From contig NC_042508.1 of the NCBI RefSeq assembly GCF_003054445.1, forward strand, positions 1,736,001 through 1,800,000: 64,000 nucleotides of DNA, in the 5' to 3' direction. Both the position numbers and the translations under genes were made by a program. The notes under the pieces are model-generated. The model had not been told where the DNA came from. It did not search any database and saw nothing but the letters and a program-made list of their open reading frames with translations. Within the stretch, counting starts at the first letter, position 1, and the number at the start of each line of letters is the position of its first letter. Positions 17,672 to 28,830 of this stretch are shown piece by piece. This DNA comes from Pichia kudriavzevii (lineage: Eukaryota; Ascomycota; Pichiomycetes; Pichiales; Pichiaceae).

Positions 17672-18613
17672 ATGGACGCCGCCACGCTATTGGACTTTTA
17701 CACCCATGATTTATCGAACCTGCCTCTGGAAACTCGTTCGTTGATGAAACGATTACAGCAGATGGACATTGAGTATGATAAAATTTTAAAGAGTATTGAA
17801 AATGCTGAATCCCAACTTCAAAAATATATCAAACAGCATGGAAGCAGTATACGACATCCGAAGGAAGATCTAATACTGGACGAAATCACGCAAAACTACG
17901 CGAGGGCAAAACAGTTGCAAGATGACAAGATCTTGTTGACTAATACTGCGCTACTCAATATAACAAAACACACCAATAATTTTCAGCGGGATATAAGGAA
18001 ATTAATCGAGTCTGGAGCCATTGAAAATTGGGATGTCCAAGAAGACGGTGACGATGATGTAGAAATGTCTGCCAACGGTCTCTTTGTGCAGCCTTCGGCA
18101 ACATCGGTCAAACCTAGTCGATCGAACTCTAACATCAATGAACTAGCCAACAAATTGAACAATGCAGCAATTGAAATGAAAACATCAAGCTCACGAATTA
18201 AGAAATCAAGAGATAGAACTCCATTAGATGAAAATGTAACATCAAGAGAACATACCCCGAGGAGGCGTGATATATCTAATGGCACTACAGTAGTCAAAGG
18301 TCCGAGGAGGCCAATGGGTGTTAACTCGAGCTCTTCAGCAAGTAACAACAACCATAATAATAATGGATCAGATAATAAAAACGGGAATGGGAATAGCAAT
18401 AGTAATGGAGATGATGATGAACTATACTGTTTTTGTCAACAGGTCTCCTATGGCGAGATGGTTGCATGTGATAGTCCAACATGTAAGTACGAATGGTTTC
18501 ACTATGACTGTGTGGGCTTGAAGGAACCACCAGTTGGTGTTTGGTACTGTCCGGTTTGCAGGAAAGATAGTAAGAATGTTAACACCAAACGTGAGAAGAA
18601 AAAGAAAATGTAA
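17672..18613 (+). CDS. YNG2: ING-family PHD-finger protein, NuA4 subunit YNG2-like
   Basis: The 313 aa protein has an N-terminal ING helical domain ([23 protein letters not shown], then [16 protein letters not shown] and [15 protein letters not shown]) and an Asn/Ser-rich middle. A C-terminal PHD finger (about 251-297) runs [33 protein letters not shown] and GVWYCPVC, ending in a Lys-rich tail. The HPKED block and PHD sequence resemble Yng2, which reads H3K4me3 and anchors the Piccolo NuA4 histone acetyltransferase. Pho23 (Rpd3L) and Yng1 (NuA3) share the PHD; the short N-terminal spacing favours Yng2. The NuA3 subunit NTO1 is also in this window but far away. Confidence 0.87.
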   Translation: MDAATLLDFYTHDLSNLPLETRSLMKRLQQMDIEYDKILKSIENAESQLQKYIKQHGSSIRHPKEDLILDEITQNYARAKQLQDDKILLTNTALLNITKHTNNFQRDIRKLIESGAIENWDVQEDGDDDVEMSANGLFVQPSATSVKPSRSNSNINELANKLNNAAIEMKTSSSRIKKSRDRTPLDENVTSREHTPRRRDISNGTTVVKGPRRPMGVNSSSSASNNNHNNNGSDNKNGNGNSNSNGDDDELYCFCQQVSYGEMVACDSPTCKYEWFHYDCVGLKEPPVGVWYCPVCRKDSKNVNTKREKKKKM

Positions 18614-18945
18614 TGTTGATTATGTAAAATTTTGTACAAGCACTGGTGTTTTATCCAATAAGCAAGTTTACAGGTAACTATCGAAGGATCATTGATTATA
18701 TTGCTAGTCAAACTGAACATCAATGCCTGGTTTTTAGATTAGCTTTGCAATATAATTTGCCAATGCCTTTTCAACTTTTCAACATTTTTTTTTTCCATTT
18801 CGAGCATGTCATGAAAAGTAAAGACAAAAAAGTAAAGTGAAATTTTTTTTTTCAGTAGTTTTTATATAACATCTCTGTAATCCGGTAATCCAGATAGCCT
18901 ACATTTCAACTATAATCAATAGAGCAGCTTGTAAAACTATACATA
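18614..18945. other. 332-base intergenic region between YNG2 and MPP10
   Basis: Holds YNG2 3' sequences and the MPP10 promoter, including a 10-base T run ending near 18853 after GAAA, a common nucleosome-depleting tract. Nothing else recognisable. Confidence 0.45.
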
Positions 18946-20646
18946 ATGGGGTTTACACTTGAAGAATTATTGAACGATCCAAGTATCCTGTTTACTGAGA
19001 AGAAAAACCAAGCGGATGATGCATTCAATTACGAGAATTTGCTAATCACTTTAAAAGACATTGTTGATCCAGTCATCAAACACAGCGAGAATTCGGTGTT
19101 GGATGAGATTTATGTTGATGGCTTAGATGCAACCCAAGTTTGGGGACAGGCAAAGATGGTCTTTGATAGTGTTGAGAGAAGTGTGTATGAGGAAATTGAA
19201 GAATACAAAGAGAATGGTTTATACCTTGATGAGGGATTGGCGGCAGAAAAAGAAGAGGAAGAAGATGGGTTAGACAACGAAGATAGCGACGTTGCATTTG
19301 GTGAACGAGGTAGCGTAGATGAGGAGGATTCTGAAGAAGAGGTTGCTGACGAGGAAGAAGGAGAAGGGGAGGATGAGTCCAATGCCGAAGTTCTACCAGA
19401 AGAGGAAATGAGGGACTCAGATGAGGGGGAACAAGACTATGAAGAAGGATCAGAAGAGGAAGCTGTACAAGGAGGTGATGCTGAAGAAGATAAAAAAGAA
19501 GATGGATTTGGCCTCAACGATGGTATGTTTGACCTGAAAGAATACCAACGTCAAGTTTTGGCACTTGAAGATGGAGTTGAAGATCAGTCAGATGACGAAG
19601 AAGTCGATTATTTTGGAGATTTAGGTGATGAGGACGACGATGATGAGGAGATGCTAACGTACAAGGACTTTTTTGATGATACGAAGACACCACAAAGAAA
19701 AGGAAAGAAGAGCAGAAAAAATAAGGAAGCCACCCAAGCAGAGGAGGAGTTAGGAGAAGACGAGTACGACGAAGCTTTCAATGCAGCCCAAGCTGATATT
19801 TTTGATGAGGAGATCAAAGAAGAGGAGGCGGAAAAGACCAAGAGTAGGTCCAAGCCGGAAGAAAGGCTCTCGACTTTTGAGAAACAACAACGTGAGATTC
19901 AAAGACAAATATCCGAGCTTGAAGCAGAATCCATTGCCGAGAAGAAATGGACAATGAAAGGTGAAGTTAGTGGAAAACAAAGAGACGCAGACACTTTACT
20001 CGAGGAGGAATTAGAATTTGACCGTACAGCAAAACCAATTCCTGTTATCACACAGGAGACAACCGAGACTATTGAGGAGATCATCAAGAGGAGAATTGTG
20101 AATCAAGAATTTGATGAAATTCCAAAGAGGATAATCAGTGAGATGAACAGCTTCAAGCCAAGTAAAAAAGTCCAAGTGAGTGAGGAGAAATCTTCCAAGT
20201 CACTAGCTGAGTTATACGAGGACGAATATGCTGGCAAAACGGGGGATGAGGAGATCAATGAAGAGTTACAGAAGGCACATGATGAAATCAGTGCCATGTT
20301 TAAAGATGTCACCTACCAGTTGGACAGTCTCTATTCTTCGCATTTTGTGCCAAAGCCAAAGGAGAAGTTGCTAGATGTGAGGGTCGAGACGTCCACCATT
20401 GCAATGGAGGACGCACAGCCATTAACGATGGCATCGAACAACACCTTGGCGCCACAAGAAGTGTATAAAGCGACAACCAAGGTTGGAAAGAACGAGGTTT
20501 TACTCAAATCCGGTGTTGTGATGGCCAAGGGAGAATTGGAGACAGAGGATAAACAACGGTTGCACAGGGCCAAGAAGAGAAAGCAGCACATGCAACACAA
20601 GGATGATTCTCTGAAGAAGAAGAAGGTGGAGGTGAAGCAGTTATGA
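18946..20646 (+). CDS. MPP10: U3 snoRNP protein MPP10
   Basis: The 566 aa protein is very acidic in its first half, with long Glu/Asp runs (residues ~95-250). It contains conserved blocks of the Mpp10 family: DGMFDLKEYQRQVLALE, DYFGDL, LSTFEKQQREIQRQISELEAESIAEKKWTMKGEV with LEEELEFDRTAKPIP, RRIVNQEFDEIPKR, KSLAELYEDEYAG, and LDSLYSSHFVPKPK. It ends in a Lys-rich tail. Mpp10 joins Imp3 and Imp4 in the small-subunit processome and is needed for 18S rRNA processing in the nucleolus. The CTG in FDLKEY falls at a conserved Leu position, which fits standard decoding. S. cerevisiae Mpp10 is 593 aa. Confidence 0.94.
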   Translation: MGFTLEELLNDPSILFTEKKNQADDAFNYENLLITLKDIVDPVIKHSENSVLDEIYVDGLDATQVWGQAKMVFDSVERSVYEEIEEYKENGLYLDEGLAAEKEEEEDGLDNEDSDVAFGERGSVDEEDSEEEVADEEEGEGEDESNAEVLPEEEMRDSDEGEQDYEEGSEEEAVQGGDAEEDKKEDGFGLNDGMFDLKEYQRQVLALEDGVEDQSDDEEVDYFGDLGDEDDDDEEMLTYKDFFDDTKTPQRKGKKSRKNKEATQAEEELGEDEYDEAFNAAQADIFDEEIKEEEAEKTKSRSKPEERLSTFEKQQREIQRQISELEAESIAEKKWTMKGEVSGKQRDADTLLEEELEFDRTAKPIPVITQETTETIEEIIKRRIVNQEFDEIPKRIISEMNSFKPSKKVQVSEEKSSKSLAELYEDEYAGKTGDEEINEELQKAHDEISAMFKDVTYQLDSLYSSHFVPKPKEKLLDVRVETSTIAMEDAQPLTMASNNTLAPQEVYKATTKVGKNEVLLKSGVVMAKGELETEDKQRLHRAKKRKQHMQHKDDSLKKKKVEVKQL

Positions 20647-21681
20647 AGTGTAAAACACATATAGCCACCCTATAGCTCGAATTGTCTAATCTTTGTACAT
20701 TATTATATTTCTCTCTATCTGTATAGGAGAGTAGCCCACAACACAGTCCAACCAAACATAGGCTCCAACATCTCGTAGATTCTGTTTGGTTTCGGCCTCA
20801 GAGTTGTCCAGGAAAGAGCAGCATATGACGCCAACGTGGTTCATATGAGTCCCTAGTGTAACTTAATAGCGCAAACTCCGACAACGAGGAGACACTGACG
20901 TGCCGTGTTCAAGGAATTACATACAGCCACTTGTCCGAGATGTAGAACCATTGGTCAACACGACTCTCTGTAGCAAGGGGCAAAGACACTAGTGTTTCTC
21001 AAGGATACACTTGTACATAGACAAACTAGTTGATAAACAAATACTCAAACGCATATACGCTTACTGGCCTTAATACTACAGTAAACGTGCTCCCCGAATC
21101 CCCGAACACAAGGTCGAACCGGCTACTCTATCCCTGCCTTTGCCCCTCCTCCCTAGCCCATTCACCCCGTCAATGCAGACACCCTCTTTGGACTTCCCCT
21201 GTTGGCCCTCCTAAGGCACCCCCCCCCCCCCCTTTCTTCCCCGCAATACCCAAACTTATCGCCGCGTACCCGTTTTCCTAAGTTTGGTGCTATTTCGCTT
21301 ACACACCCCTCACGTGCTCTTACCTCTAGCTCCTCTTTCTTGACACATCACACCCCCCCCCGTCTCCGAATACCGAAAATAGAAAAAGCCACCCCCGGGT
21401 GCAAAGTTCCGGAGATCTCGGCCCTCAGTGGACCGGCTCCTGCCACGCACTGGAACCCCACACTGTACCCGTTACCGGTGATGACTCTTTGTAATTTTTC
21501 AGTGGATGCTACTCAACAAAAACCAAGGGGGGAAGTGCACATGCTTACTAAACCCCGGGAGAAGGGAAGTGTCTGGAATTTACACTTCTAGGGGGGGACA
21601 TTTCTTCACGTGGATATAAAAGCAAACACCCATTCCTACCAGAGAGGTTACAATTAGACTTCCAATATCCCACTTTTTATA
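20647..21681. promoter_or_regulatory. MPP10-ALDH intergenic region with C-tracts, STRE-like elements and TATA box
   Basis: A 1,035-base region with no convincing gene. The part next to the aldehyde dehydrogenase has a TATAAAA at 21615-21621. It also has six AGGGG/CCCCT stress-element cores (20976, 21143, 21196, 21306, 21526, 21590), a CACGTG at 21311-21316, and long C runs (14 C at 21219-21232, 9 C at 21353-21361). AGGGG is the known Msn2/4 core; use here is inference. Confidence 0.55.
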
Positions 21682-23247
21682 ATGTTGTCCCTCTCCAAAC
21701 AGTCAAGAAACTTTTTCAAATTGAACTGTTTTTCAGTCACCCAAATAGCAAAAATGTCTGCAACTTCCGTCACTTTCCCAATTATCAACGAAACTTACCA
21801 ACAGCCAACCGGGCTTTTCATCAACAATGAATTTGTTAGTGCAAAGTCAGGTAAGACTTTTGATGTTAACACCCCAATTGACGAGTCTCTCATTTGTAAA
21901 GTCCAACAGGCCGATGCTGAAGATGTTGAAATTGCCGTTCAAGCAGCATCTAAAGCTTACAAGACTTGGAGATTTACACCGCCAAATGAAAGAGGCAGAT
22001 ACTTGAACAAATTGGCCGATTTGATGGACGAAAAGAGAGACTTACTTGCCAAAATTGAATCCCTTGATAATGGTAAGGCCTTACATTGTGCAAAATTCGA
22101 TGTCAATCTTGTCATTGAATATTTCAGATACTGTGCAGGTTACTGTGATAAAATCGATGGTAGAACAATTACAACCGATGTCGAACATTTTACCTACACT
22201 AGAAAGGAACCTTTAGGTGTCTGTGGTGCAATTACACCTTGGAACTTCCCATTGCTGATGTTTGCTTGGAAAATCGGCCCGGCTTTAGCAACCGGTAATA
22301 CCATTATTTTGAAGCCTGCCAGTGCAACACCTCTATCAAACCTCTTTACTTGTACCTTGATCAAGGAGGCGGGCATTCCAGCCGGTGTTGTTAATGTTGT
22401 TCCAGGTTCCGGTAGAGGCTGTGGTAACTCCATTTTACAACATCCTAAAATTAAGAAGGTTGCGTTTACCGGATCTACAGAAGTTGGTAAAACTGTTATG
22501 AAGGAATGTGCTAATTCCATCAAAAAGGTTACTCTCGAATTGGGTGGTAAGTCTCCAAACATTGTTTTCAAAGACTGTAACGTTGAACAAACCATTCAAA
22601 ATTTGATTACTGGTATTTTCTTCAATGGTGGTGAAGTCTGTTGTGCTGGTTCTAGAATTTACATTGAAGCAACCGATGAGAAATGGTATACTGAATTCTT
22701 GACCAAATTCAAGGAGACTGTTGAAAAATTAAAGATTGGTAACCCATTTGAAGAGGGTGTTTTCCAAGGTGCACAAACCACTCCAGATCAATTCCAAACT
22801 GTCTTGGACTACATCACCGCTGCTAACGAATCCAGCTTGAAACTATTAACTGGTGGTAAAAGAATTGGCAATAAGGGATACTTTGTTGAGCCAACTATCT
22901 TCTACGATGTTCCTCAAAATTCCAAGTTAACTCAAGAAGAAATCTTTGGTCCAGTTGCTGTTGTTTTACCTTTTAAGTCCACTGAAGAATTGATTGAAAA
23001 GGCAAATGATTCCGATTTTGGTTTAGGTTCCGGTATTCACACTGAAGATTTCAACAAGGCAATTTGGGTTTCCGAAAGGCTTGAAGCAGGTTCTGTTTGG
23101 ATCAACACTTACAATGATTTCCACCCAGCTGCTCCATTCGGTGGTTACAAGGAATCCGGTATTGGCAGAGAAATGGGTATTGAAGCTTTCGACAACTATA
23201 CTCAAACCAAGTTAGTTAGAGCTAGAGTTAACAAGCCAGCTTTTTAG
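21682..23247 (+). CDS. NAD(P)-dependent aldehyde dehydrogenase (ALD family), possible dual start
   Basis: The 521 aa enzyme oxidises aldehydes, probably acetaldehyde to acetate. Visible are TPWNFP (Asn188), the cofactor motif FTGSTEVG (262-269), general base Glu286 in LELGGKSPN and nucleophile Cys320 in NGGEVCCAGSR. The first 24 residues (MLSLSKQSRNFFKLNCFSVTQIAK) are basic, hydroxylated and free of acid, like a mitochondrial presequence. A second ATG at 21754 (preceded by AAAA) starts MSATSVTFP, which resembles the N-terminus of cytosolic Ald6-type enzymes. Either or both starts may be used. Codons are strongly biased, indicating high expression. It belongs to the Ald4/5/6 group, but the exact orthologue cannot be set by eye. 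Confidence 0.92.
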   Translation: MLSLSKQSRNFFKLNCFSVTQIAKMSATSVTFPIINETYQQPTGLFINNEFVSAKSGKTFDVNTPIDESLICKVQQADAEDVEIAVQAASKAYKTWRFTPPNERGRYLNKLADLMDEKRDLLAKIESLDNGKALHCAKFDVNLVIEYFRYCAGYCDKIDGRTITTDVEHFTYTRKEPLGVCGAITPWNFPLLMFAWKIGPALATGNTIILKPASATPLSNLFTCTLIKEAGIPAGVVNVVPGSGRGCGNSILQHPKIKKVAFTGSTEVGKTVMKECANSIKKVTLELGGKSPNIVFKDCNVEQTIQNLITGIFFNGGEVCCAGSRIYIEATDEKWYTEFLTKFKETVEKLKIGNPFEEGVFQGAQTTPDQFQTVLDYITAANESSLKLLTGGKRIGNKGYFVEPTIFYDVPQNSKLTQEEIFGPVAVVLPFKSTEELIEKANDSDFGLGSGIHTEDFNKAIWVSERLEAGSVWINTYNDFHPAAPFGGYKESGIGREMGIEAFDNYTQTKLVRARVNKPAF

Positions 23248-25603
23248 ATGCCCCGGGTCTAAAATAAAAATCAATACCAATCCCCTTGTTTGCATTATGT
23301 ATTTTGAAAATATGTATATAGGTCCTCTCACTTTCCTTTGACTTTTCTAATCTCTACTATTCAGATAATTGATTTATCAGAATGGTGTATTTATTTATAT
23401 TGTTGGTCTTAAAATTTGAAATAAGTACAATAACAAAATAAAAAATAAAGTTTTTCAAAGCTTAAATTTCGGAGTTGCCATTTTCGGCCAAATATGATTT
23501 TCTCTTAAAAAGTTTATACCTAGTTATCTTATTTGTCATCAGCTAAAACATAGGAAAATCTGCCTTTGAGAAGGCTACATTCTCCATCTTATCTTAATAT
23601 TCTTTGTAGCAGTCAAATCAGAAGCAATACAGTGTTTCATTGAGTTACTAAGGGATGGGTTTTGTTTGAAGTTACTCTAGTATTTTAAGACATCTCTAAA
23701 AGATATAATCTCTGGTCTTAAGACCAAGCTGTATAATTCCTCCAAACTTTGAATACAAAGTAGTATGTGATGAAATAATTGTCTCGGATGCTGCCAAACA
23801 TGGCCTGAAAATCGGGTGAAAATTGCACCTAAAAGATCAGCACATATATATATATGATACTTTAAACAATGTAGATGTTAACTATAACATTGATATTCTC
23901 AAATTGGTTCTCAAAAGTGGAACACATTTGTCGTTGCTTTTGATTGCTTGATTGCAAATAACTGTATATACCTACGTCAAGCACTAATACACCGTCTTTG
24001 TTTCAAGTGTGCTAATTAAAATTAATTATGCCTGCATATACCAAACAGGTTGTGACTATTGACTGGTGTTCTTCCTTTCCGGGCAAAGTCTTGATTCTAT
24101 TAGGAAAAATTAAACAATTATTCTGTACTTGATGTTTGTGGAAATGATAAACCTAATAGTTATACTAACTGCTTTGAGTATAATGGCAAGAATCGGAGTC
24201 AATGAATATTATTTTTCTATCATTAGCCGTAGTGATATAATTTGAAAAAGGACAAATAACTAGAAGTCACTTTTCTGGGAACCATCCCCTCATAGCATAG
24301 ATTTGGATATTACTTGCCTCAATGCGTGACCGTTACTAAAATCCCAAGACTACTTATACTGTAGGTATACGGATCATTTAAATTGGCAACTAAATCTGCG
24401 AGCAAAAATTGTTAAGCTTTGTAACTGTGTAGTTTGAAGAGTCTGAAAGTTTCGAAGTCATATAGACTTTATAGAAGAAGGCAATACTTATTCTTTCAAC
24501 TGCATTTTGCTTAATTCACGTTCAGGGAATGCTTGAACTACTTAAGTCCATTCAATCACACAATAACATTTTTTAATAGTTTTTCCCACGTTATAGGAAT
24601 GTCCTAACTAACCATTACACTGAGAATTTTTGAATACCCATGGCTAGATGAAGTACCAAAGCTGAGTTCATGTGTTTTTTGAAATATCAATATCAATATC
24701 AACATCAACATCTGCAGGTCCCTAGTTCAAAATGAAATGATACATTGTTGAGAATGAAATCACATTTAGGTATCAGGCCATAGTTCAAATAACGGCAACT
24801 TACAGTCGGTATCAATATCCCCTTTGGGCATGTTAATTATCTAAGGCGAGTGATGTTGTTGGTGGCGGGGAGTTCAAGAATCACGAGTTTGGGTTGACAT
24901 GTAAAATTATACAGGAGACGCAAGAATTCCTAGCTTTTTTTTTTTTGAAAATAAAATTTAAGAGTTAGTTTCTACTGTTGAAATATCCAGCATCAGAAAC
25001 GTATATATGTTAAGAGTGCTTGTATATGTTTGAACATCCAGTATAGATAGTGCATAAACTGCACCATGCTGTGAACCTGCGCTTTAGTTCAGTCAACGAA
25101 GAAAAAAAAAACGACGCGAGAAGCGTCTAATCCTCTAGTGCATTCGTGCGGAGTGTACAATGTCGCCGAGGCTGGAAAATGTATACTCTATAGGAGCGGG
25201 CCTTAAAGGGTATCGCCAATATAGATGTACCTCTCAAGAAAGGTGATATTATAGTGTTTCACGAGCTTCAAATCATAGAAGGATAAGTTTGAAAGGGCAC
25301 CTCAACTAGTCGGGACATTGCCACAGACCACCTGAATAGAGACTACCTTCAGAGGGACACACTAGCATCCGTATAAGCCCCGTTTTGAAGAAGAAGCTCT
25401 GGTGACCCAACTAACTCATAGAGCCTGCTTACACTTTTCCAGGTTGATTCTGCTGTTTTTTCTTTATCTAATACCCAACGAAGCGCAAGTGCCATAATCT
25501 TTCACTGATTTACGCCCAGGATTTCATTTTGATACACTCATTATTCCATTTTTAACACTGTTGTTACGAGTGCTTCCAAAAATAGGCATATTCCAAGATA
25601 ATA
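23248..25603. other. 2.36 kb gene-free region between ALDH and the LIM-RhoGAP gene
   Basis: No ATG frame of useful length occurs on either strand. The DNA is AT-rich with small features: a GGTCTTAAGACC palindrome near 23714-23725, a TA dinucleotide tract near 23843-23854, and a stepped TATCAA/CATCAA hexamer repeat near 24687-24713. This is unusually long for the window. It could hold regulatory DNA for the downstream gene, an unrecognised RNA gene, a replication origin or decayed sequence; I cannot decide. Confidence 0.5.
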
Positions 25604-28600
25604 ATGTGTTCACAATCATCAAAAAGTTGCAAGAGCTGCCATCTATCAATAAACGATACAAAGGCATACAAACTTGGAACAGATCAGTGGCATGTTGATT
25701 GCTTCAAATGCTCTAAATGTTCCAAATCATTAGGGGTTAATTCTAATTTTCTAGTCTTAGGTACGGGCGCATTAGTATGTTCTGATTGTTCCTATACCTG
25801 CAAGTCATGCAATAAAAAGATCTACGACCTGGCGATCTTGACGGGTGACTTAGCCTACTGCGCAGATTGCTTCATATGTAAGTCATGCCACAAACCAATT
25901 GACGATCTGAAATATGCCAGAACTTCAAAAGGTTTGTTTTGTATGCCGTGCCATCATATGTTAATGGAAAAAAAGAAGAAATACGAAAAGATGAAGAAAT
26001 TGAAGGAGGCTAGAGAGAAGTCGTTAAATAAAGCCAAGGAATCATTAAATGATAGAAACTTGAAATCTATAATAACAAGCGAAAAGCTAAACAATAGTAC
26101 AAATATCCGGAGTAATGTTAAAGATGGCCACATAAATAATATGGATAATATTAAGGAAGTCCCTAAAATTACGGACTTACCTAAGCCTGAAGGCTTAGTT
26201 TCTCCAGATTCAAAATCGGATTCTTCCACTCAATCATACCAGGGATCGATAGTTTCAAGCTTTGATTTTGATGATTACGCATTAGACAGTAATGATTCAA
26301 AGGCATCTGGATCCTCAGTGTATGTTAACGAGCAACCGGCAGAGACAGAAAAGGCTAGTGTGGAAAGAATGACCTCAAGCCCAGTTTTGAAAGTTGAAGT
26401 TAGGAAAAGAGATGAAACTTACATAGATGCAAATGATGCTATTCTTAAGACTCCAACTTTGAAACATAACGAATCCAATAACTCGACTCCAAAGGCAATA
26501 CCTATTCAGAAATCCAGCTTTAATGAAGATATGAATAGATTTTCGTTTTTACATTCTGAAGAAAGTAATCCTGATATTCTGATTCCTTTAAGATCACCCC
26601 AAAGAACGAATGTATCCCCGGTGAAAAGCACCGCACAGTTCCGGACGCCCGAATTGGAAACCCCAAAGAAGAATCCAATACCTATTGAGCTGACATCTCC
26701 AGGAAGCTTACATAGGAAAGCTCATGTTATTGATACTGAAATTGCCACAGAAGAATTAGAGAAGGAACCTGAAAGTTTTATCCATTTAGATGAGACTGAA
26801 GAGGAAAGCATGTTCAGTCATGAAAGTGAAGCTCACAATAATGGAGATGTAGATGATTTGAGCAATGAGAATAAACTACTGAGCCCTATAAAATATAATT
26901 TTGGTCATTCGTCTGAAAACACAGGTTTGAATATTCCAGGTTTGGATCCAAAATTAGCAACCAGATCTGAGGTGATTCAACAAATAAATCATAAAAAAGT
27001 CGAGCGTATGAGCTCTAATGATCCTTCGATAGCCATGTCTACCCCAGAGCAATCTTCGAGTCCTACTTTTGATACACCAAATTCAAGGAAGAAGCCTTTA
27101 TCCGGGGGGTTGGGTCGCTCATTGACTAAGGTGTTTGGGCGTGGTAAGAAATCTGATGAGAATACCCCTATTGACCAGCACTTAACACCAGAAACTATTG
27201 TCTCCAGAAAGTCATCAATTACAGTAGCTAATAATACCCAGAGGAGGCACGAACGGACCACATCGGATCAATCGTTTGTTGCATTCAGCACCCCTCCAAT
27301 ACCACGGATTAGATCTCATCAAAGATCAATTTCTGAGACTACTAATTTTGAAGGCGTCGATCAAGTAACATCTAGTGAACGTGAATTAAATCACCTAAAA
27401 GTGGAAATCAACTCTTTGACACTGGTGAAGGCTACGCTTGTACGAGACATTCAGAATTTAAAGACCCAATTACAATCTCTAGAACTTGACGTGTCTCAAA
27501 GGCAAAAGATGATTAGAGATTTGGACAATACTATATTGGCAAAACAAAAGCTGTCATCACATGAAGACCTAACACCCTCTACGAAATCAGCGTCTTCCAA
27601 GCAGAACTCATCCAAGGATGAACTAATAAATCCAGCGGTTTCGGAACGTCATGCGTTGGAGGAGGAAATTAAGCCGCCTTCGTCGACTTCCTCTAATGCG
27701 CAGTCTTCACAACCACCATCATCTACGACCACCAAAGATAAACGAGGATTTATGAGAAGAATTTTTGGCAACCATTCTGGCCAAAATAGCGCCACTAGTG
27801 GTCCAAACACTGCAGCAAACACGCCTTCAGTAAGTAATATCGGGCAACCGATGAACCCACGTTATAATGATGAGAACTTCTTTGATCATCCTAAGAATGT
27901 GTCAAATGAGAATTTGAACAATGGAATGAAGTCATCTAGATCTGCCAACTTTATGCAGTGGAGAAACGGAGTCAATGGTAGTACAAACGGAAAACCAATG
28001 TTAAATAACAGCAGTAGCAATGGAGGAGAAAAAAATAACGAGAACTTATTGTACTCAATGACACTTCAAGAACTGGCCGATTCTGAAGGTAATGTTGGTG
28101 TTCCATTTATTGTGAAGACATGTATAATAGAGACTGAGCGTCGTGGTATTAAAGTTGAAGGTATTTATCGTATCAGTGCGTCCTCGTCCTCTATTGAAAA
28201 GCTAGAGCAACTATTTGAATGTTTGGATGTGAACAATCTGGCAGATATTAATAAGATGCGTTCAATTGTTGAGAATGGAGATATTCATGCAATGGCTGGA
28301 TTACTAAAACGTTATTTAAAGAAGATACCTGATTCTATCATACCGGAATCATTATATGATCGATATGTTGCGATATCCAAAATTGAGAATGAGTCAGCTA
28401 AGCTGGAGGCATTATCAAATATTTTGCTTGATCTGCCAAATGCCAACAGAGTTACCCTATTGATGATCACCAAGCATCTAGCATTAGTTGCAAAGAATGA
28501 GAAATGGAATAAAATGAACAGTAAAACGTTGGCAACAGTTTTTGCTCCTACTTTAGCAAGAAACGAGTCCATCCATCCACAACAAGAAATCCAGGATAAC

Positions 28601-28657
28601 AGAGCCAAGACCCTAGTTACCGAGTTATTATTTAGAAATTATGAAGCACTCTTTTAG
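25604..28657 (+). CDS. LIM-domain Rho GTPase-activating protein (RGA1/RGA2 type)
   Basis: The 1,017 aa protein starts with two LIM zinc domains (about residues 9-65 and 67-120; CKSCHLSI, WHVDCFKCSKC, CKSCNKKI, CADCFICKSC, CMPCHH) and a basic helix. It continues through a long Ser/Thr/Pro-rich region with many SP/TP sites and a coiled coil near 590-650. It ends with a RhoGAP domain (about 830-1015): GVPFIVKTC, GIKVEGIYRISAS with the arginine finger Arg856, MAGLLKRYLKKIPDSIIP and TLATVFAPTLAR. This order is that of Rga1/Rga2, GAPs for Cdc42 that control polarity and bud-site selection. Only one such gene is expected in a non-WGD yeast, so it would be the common orthologue. Confidence 0.93.
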   Translation: MCSQSSKSCKSCHLSINDTKAYKLGTDQWHVDCFKCSKCSKSLGVNSNFLVLGTGALVCSDCSYTCKSCNKKIYDLAILTGDLAYCADCFICKSCHKPIDDLKYARTSKGLFCMPCHHMLMEKKKKYEKMKKLKEAREKSLNKAKESLNDRNLKSIITSEKLNNSTNIRSNVKDGHINNMDNIKEVPKITDLPKPEGLVSPDSKSDSSTQSYQGSIVSSFDFDDYALDSNDSKASGSSVYVNEQPAETEKASVERMTSSPVLKVEVRKRDETYIDANDAILKTPTLKHNESNNSTPKAIPIQKSSFNEDMNRFSFLHSEESNPDILIPLRSPQRTNVSPVKSTAQFRTPELETPKKNPIPIELTSPGSLHRKAHVIDTEIATEELEKEPESFIHLDETEEESMFSHESEAHNNGDVDDLSNENKLLSPIKYNFGHSSENTGLNIPGLDPKLATRSEVIQQINHKKVERMSSNDPSIAMSTPEQSSSPTFDTPNSRKKPLSGGLGRSLTKVFGRGKKSDENTPIDQHLTPETIVSRKSSITVANNTQRRHERTTSDQSFVAFSTPPIPRIRSHQRSISETTNFEGVDQVTSSERELNHLKVEINSLTLVKATLVRDIQNLKTQLQSLELDVSQRQKMIRDLDNTILAKQKLSSHEDLTPSTKSASSKQNSSKDELINPAVSERHALEEEIKPPSSTSSNAQSSQPPSSTTTKDKRGFMRRIFGNHSGQNSATSGPNTAANTPSVSNIGQPMNPRYNDENFFDHPKNVSNENLNNGMKSSRSANFMQWRNGVNGSTNGKPMLNNSSSNGGEKNNENLLYSMTLQELADSEGNVGVPFIVKTCIIETERRGIKVEGIYRISASSSSIEKLEQLFECLDVNNLADINKMRSIVENGDIHAMAGLLKRYLKKIPDSIIPESLYDRYVAISKIENESAKLEALSNILLDLPNANRVTLLMITKHLALVAKNEKWNKMNSKTLATVFAPTLARNESIHPQQEIQDNRAKTLVTELLFRNYEALF

Positions 28658-28830
28658 CATTTTGAACCCTCTTTACCCTTCCTTTATATTTTTTTTTTTA
28701 CTTTTTCATTTCTTTATACATTAGCGTATACTATTTTAATAATACTTTTTTCTTTCAGAATATATAGCATGACATCCTTTGCAAGGAAAGTTAGCACCAC
28801 AGCGGCCTTTATGAGATAGTAGTTACTTAG

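Noticed and set aside
19110-19382. Minus-strand Ser-rich frames within MPP10
   Set aside because: Mirror translation of the acidic Glu/Asp codons of MPP10. The same applies to other opposite-strand frames inside CDC48, eEF2, PRS3 and ERG25.
23760-24190. GTATGT near 23763 and TACTAAC near 24165 as a plus-strand intron
   Set aside because: No open frame on either side and no start codon; likely chance.
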